This document shows, piece after piece, positions 62,815 to 64,000 of a stretch of 64,000 nucleotides of DNA. The position numbers and the translations under genes are program-made. The notes beneath the pieces were generated by a model, which was not told the DNA's origin, did no database searches, and saw only the letters and a program-made list of their open reading frames with translations. The first letter of the stretch is position 1; each line of letters begins with the position of its first letter. Source of the DNA: Neobacillus bataviensis (GTDB lineage: Bacteria; Bacillota; Bacilli; Bacillales_B; DSM-18226); the NCBI RefSeq assembly GCF_019969725.1, contig NZ_JAHXYW010000001.1, positions 434,001 to 498,000 of the forward strand. Reading direction: 5' to 3'.

Positions 62815-63735
62815 ATGGACACAAAACAACTGGAATATATGATTAAAATTGCCGAAGAAAATAATATAACGAAAGCAGCAGAAAAACTTTTTATTACCCA
62901 GTCAGCCTTAAACCAGCAGCTTTTAAAACTAGAGAATGAACTTGGAACCCAATTATTCGTTCGTTCTCGAAGCAATTGGCACTTAACAGAAGCAGGAAAA
63001 ATTTATGTGGAAAACGCAAAAAAAATAGTGCGAATTAAAAAAGATACGTACAATCAAATAAACGATATGATTGATTTAAAAAAAGGAAAATTAACAATTG
63101 GTCTAACCCCGGAACGTGGAACTGAAATGTTTGCAACCATTTATCCTATTTTCTATAAAAAATATCCAAATATAAAAATAGAACCTATTGAAATGGCTGT
63201 AAAACAACAACAATATGAAATTTCATTAGGAAATCTTGATCTTGGTTTCTTAACTTTACAAGATTCTCAAAAATCTAATGACGAATATATCCATCTTTGT
63301 TCTGAAGAAATTATTTTAGCTGTTCCCAGCTCACACCCCCTTGCTGATAAAGGAGGAAAACTGGGTGAAAAACTTCCTAAAACTGATTTAAAACATTTTG
63401 AATATGATTCTTTTGCTTTAATGCAAAAAGGATCAACACTTCGCGAAATCTATGATCATCTTATTATGGAAGAAAAGCTTAATCCAAATATTCTTCTAGA
63501 GACCAGAAGCTGTCATAATTTATTTAAAATGGTCGCTGAGGGTATTTGCTGCTCTGTATTTCCGCTTACTTACGCAGAACATAGTCCTAATGTCGTCTAT
63601 TTTTCTATTATTCAAAATCCAGGATGGGAAGTATATGCGAGTTATAAAAAGGGGAGCTACCTAAGTAATATTGCAAAAGACCTGATTGAAATTGCTAGGG
63701 ACTATTGGTTAAAAAAAATGGAGAAATATAGTTAA
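62815..63735 (+). CDS. LysR-family regulator divergent from garD
   Basis: About 306 residues, LysR type. HTH at the N-terminus (MDTKQLEYMIKIAEENNITK, AAEKLFITQSALNQQL) and a periplasmic-binding-like sensor domain (about 90-300, KLTIGLTPERGTEMF). Divergent gene order suggests control of garD. The ATG at 62815 gives a normal N-terminus; a GTG at 62797 overlaps its ribosome site (GAGGA). Co-inducer unknown, likely a sugar acid. Confidence 0.88.
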   Translation: MDTKQLEYMIKIAEENNITKAAEKLFITQSALNQQLLKLENELGTQLFVRSRSNWHLTEAGKIYVENAKKIVRIKKDTYNQINDMIDLKKGKLTIGLTPERGTEMFATIYPIFYKKYPNIKIEPIEMAVKQQQYEISLGNLDLGFLTLQDSQKSNDEYIHLCSEEIILAVPSSHPLADKGGKLGEKLPKTDLKHFEYDSFALMQKGSTLREIYDHLIMEEKLNPNILLETRSCHNLFKMVAEGICCSVFPLTYAEHSPNVVYFSIIQNPGWEVYASYKKGSYLSNIAKDLIEIARDYWLKKMEKYS

Positions 63736-63762
63736 GTCAAGGATGTTTTCTTTACAAAAAAA

Positions 63763-63795
63763 CTGCTCTCATTTTTTTGAGAGCAGCTTTTTACA
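63763..63795 (+). terminator. Terminator after LysR gene
   Basis: CTGCTCTCA / TGAGAGCAG stem with a T-rich loop, then C and a T run. Confidence 0.85.
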
Positions 63796-63839
63796 CCATT
63801 ATAATTTTTTCATTCTTTTCATTTAAATTCGTCTTATAT

Positions 63840-64000
63840 TTATTTTTCAACTGGTTCCCCGGCTTTTCCCCAATGTGTTTTAGGAATTTCAGTGACAAGT
63901 ACTCTAATATTCTCCTTCGGTGAATCTAATGTTTCGGATACAGTTTTCGTAACGTTACGGATTAATTCGGCAACTTTTTCTTTTGGTCTTCCTTCCATCA
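63840..64000 (-). CDS. 4-oxalocrotonate tautomerase-like protein, 5' end outside window
   Basis: Minus-strand frame with stop at 63842-63840, open to the window edge. The visible 53 codons read EGRPKEKVAELIRNVTKTVS and VLVTEIPKTHWGKAGEP, which is the body of a 4-OT family protein (about 62-70 residues). The catalytic N-terminal Pro is outside the window. The family catalyses keto-enol tautomerisation. It converges on the LysR gene. Confidence 0.75.
   Translation of the reverse strand, partial: MEGRPKEKVAELIRNVTKTVSETLDSPKENIRVLVTEIPKTHWGKAGEPVEK

Overview
The window looks like chromosome from a low-GC, Gram-positive endospore former of the Bacillaceae (Bacillus/Neobacillus type). Supporting signs are strong AGGAGG-type ribosome binding sites with frequent TTG/GTG starts, a Ger spore-germination receptor operon, GerP-like small proteins with a sigma-K-type promoter, a SAM-I (S-box) riboswitch on a sulfate-assimilation operon, a CIRCE operator, cre sites, a lipoteichoic acid synthase, and gene order like the B. 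subtilis cysH and yit clusters. No rRNA, tRNA, CRISPR array, prophage or insertion sequence was seen.

Layout. 1-6.7 kb: cut 3' end of a sodium/solute symporter gene, an NCS1 nucleobase permease, a cytosine-deaminase-like amidohydrolase, an oligopeptide-type binding lipoprotein and a second amidohydrolase that lacks its first metal-ligand pair; probably uptake and deamination or hydrolysis of a cyclic N-compound. 7.1-8.3 kb: LysM polysaccharide deacetylase. 8.4-15.4 kb: a yit-like sulfur cluster (YitE-like membrane protein, cysC, sat, cysH, a histidine phosphatase, phosphosulfolactate synthase comA, an MFS exporter, a TauE/SafE exporter) that reads as a sulfate-to-sulfolactate pathway with export. 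15.4-19.4 kb: germination receptor gerA-gerC-gerD-gerB. 19.6-21.1 kb: YqhV-like protein and a deacetylase lipoprotein. 21.4-23.9 kb: a CYP102A-type P450-reductase fusion whose reductase half is truncated and internally deleted. 23.9-26.3 kb: MarR regulator divergent from a CBS-domain protein and an MFS transporter, with a large inverted repeat in the promoter. 26.3-26.8 kb: a striking array of nine hairpin-forming 51-53 bp repeats. 26.9-32.6 kb: aldo/keto reductase, then a second sulfate-assimilation operon under an S-box (yezD-cysH-cysP-sat-cysC-sirB). 32.7-38.6 kb: MBL-fold hydrolase, htpG with a perfect CIRCE, ltaS, and an L,D-transpeptidase. 38.8-42.2 kb: Baeyer-Villiger monooxygenase, esterase and LuxR-type regulator. 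42.8-44.7 kb: five compact genes of GerP-like character in mixed orientation. 44.8-49.9 kb: chitobiose-type PTS operon (chbB-chbC-chbF-chbA-chbG) with a divergent GntR regulator. 51.2-62.8 kb: a hexarate (glucarate/galactarate) catabolic region with FCD regulator, glycerate kinase, gudD, garR, GntP permease, a DHDPS-family lyase, cdaR, a permease and garD. The right end holds a LysR regulator and a cut 4-oxalocrotonate-tautomerase-like gene.

How it fits together. Sulfate is activated and reduced by two parallel gene sets. The S-box set serves methionine/cysteine supply; the comA-linked set seems devoted to sulfonate synthesis. Sugar acids enter through GntP and the second permease, are dehydrated by GudD and GarD, probably cleaved by the DHDPS-family enzyme to pyruvate and tartronate semialdehyde, reduced by GarR and phosphorylated by glycerate kinase. 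The most novel-looking parts are the GerP-like cluster, the hairpin repeat array, the crippled P450 fusion and the comA cluster that uses a histidine phosphatase instead of ComB.
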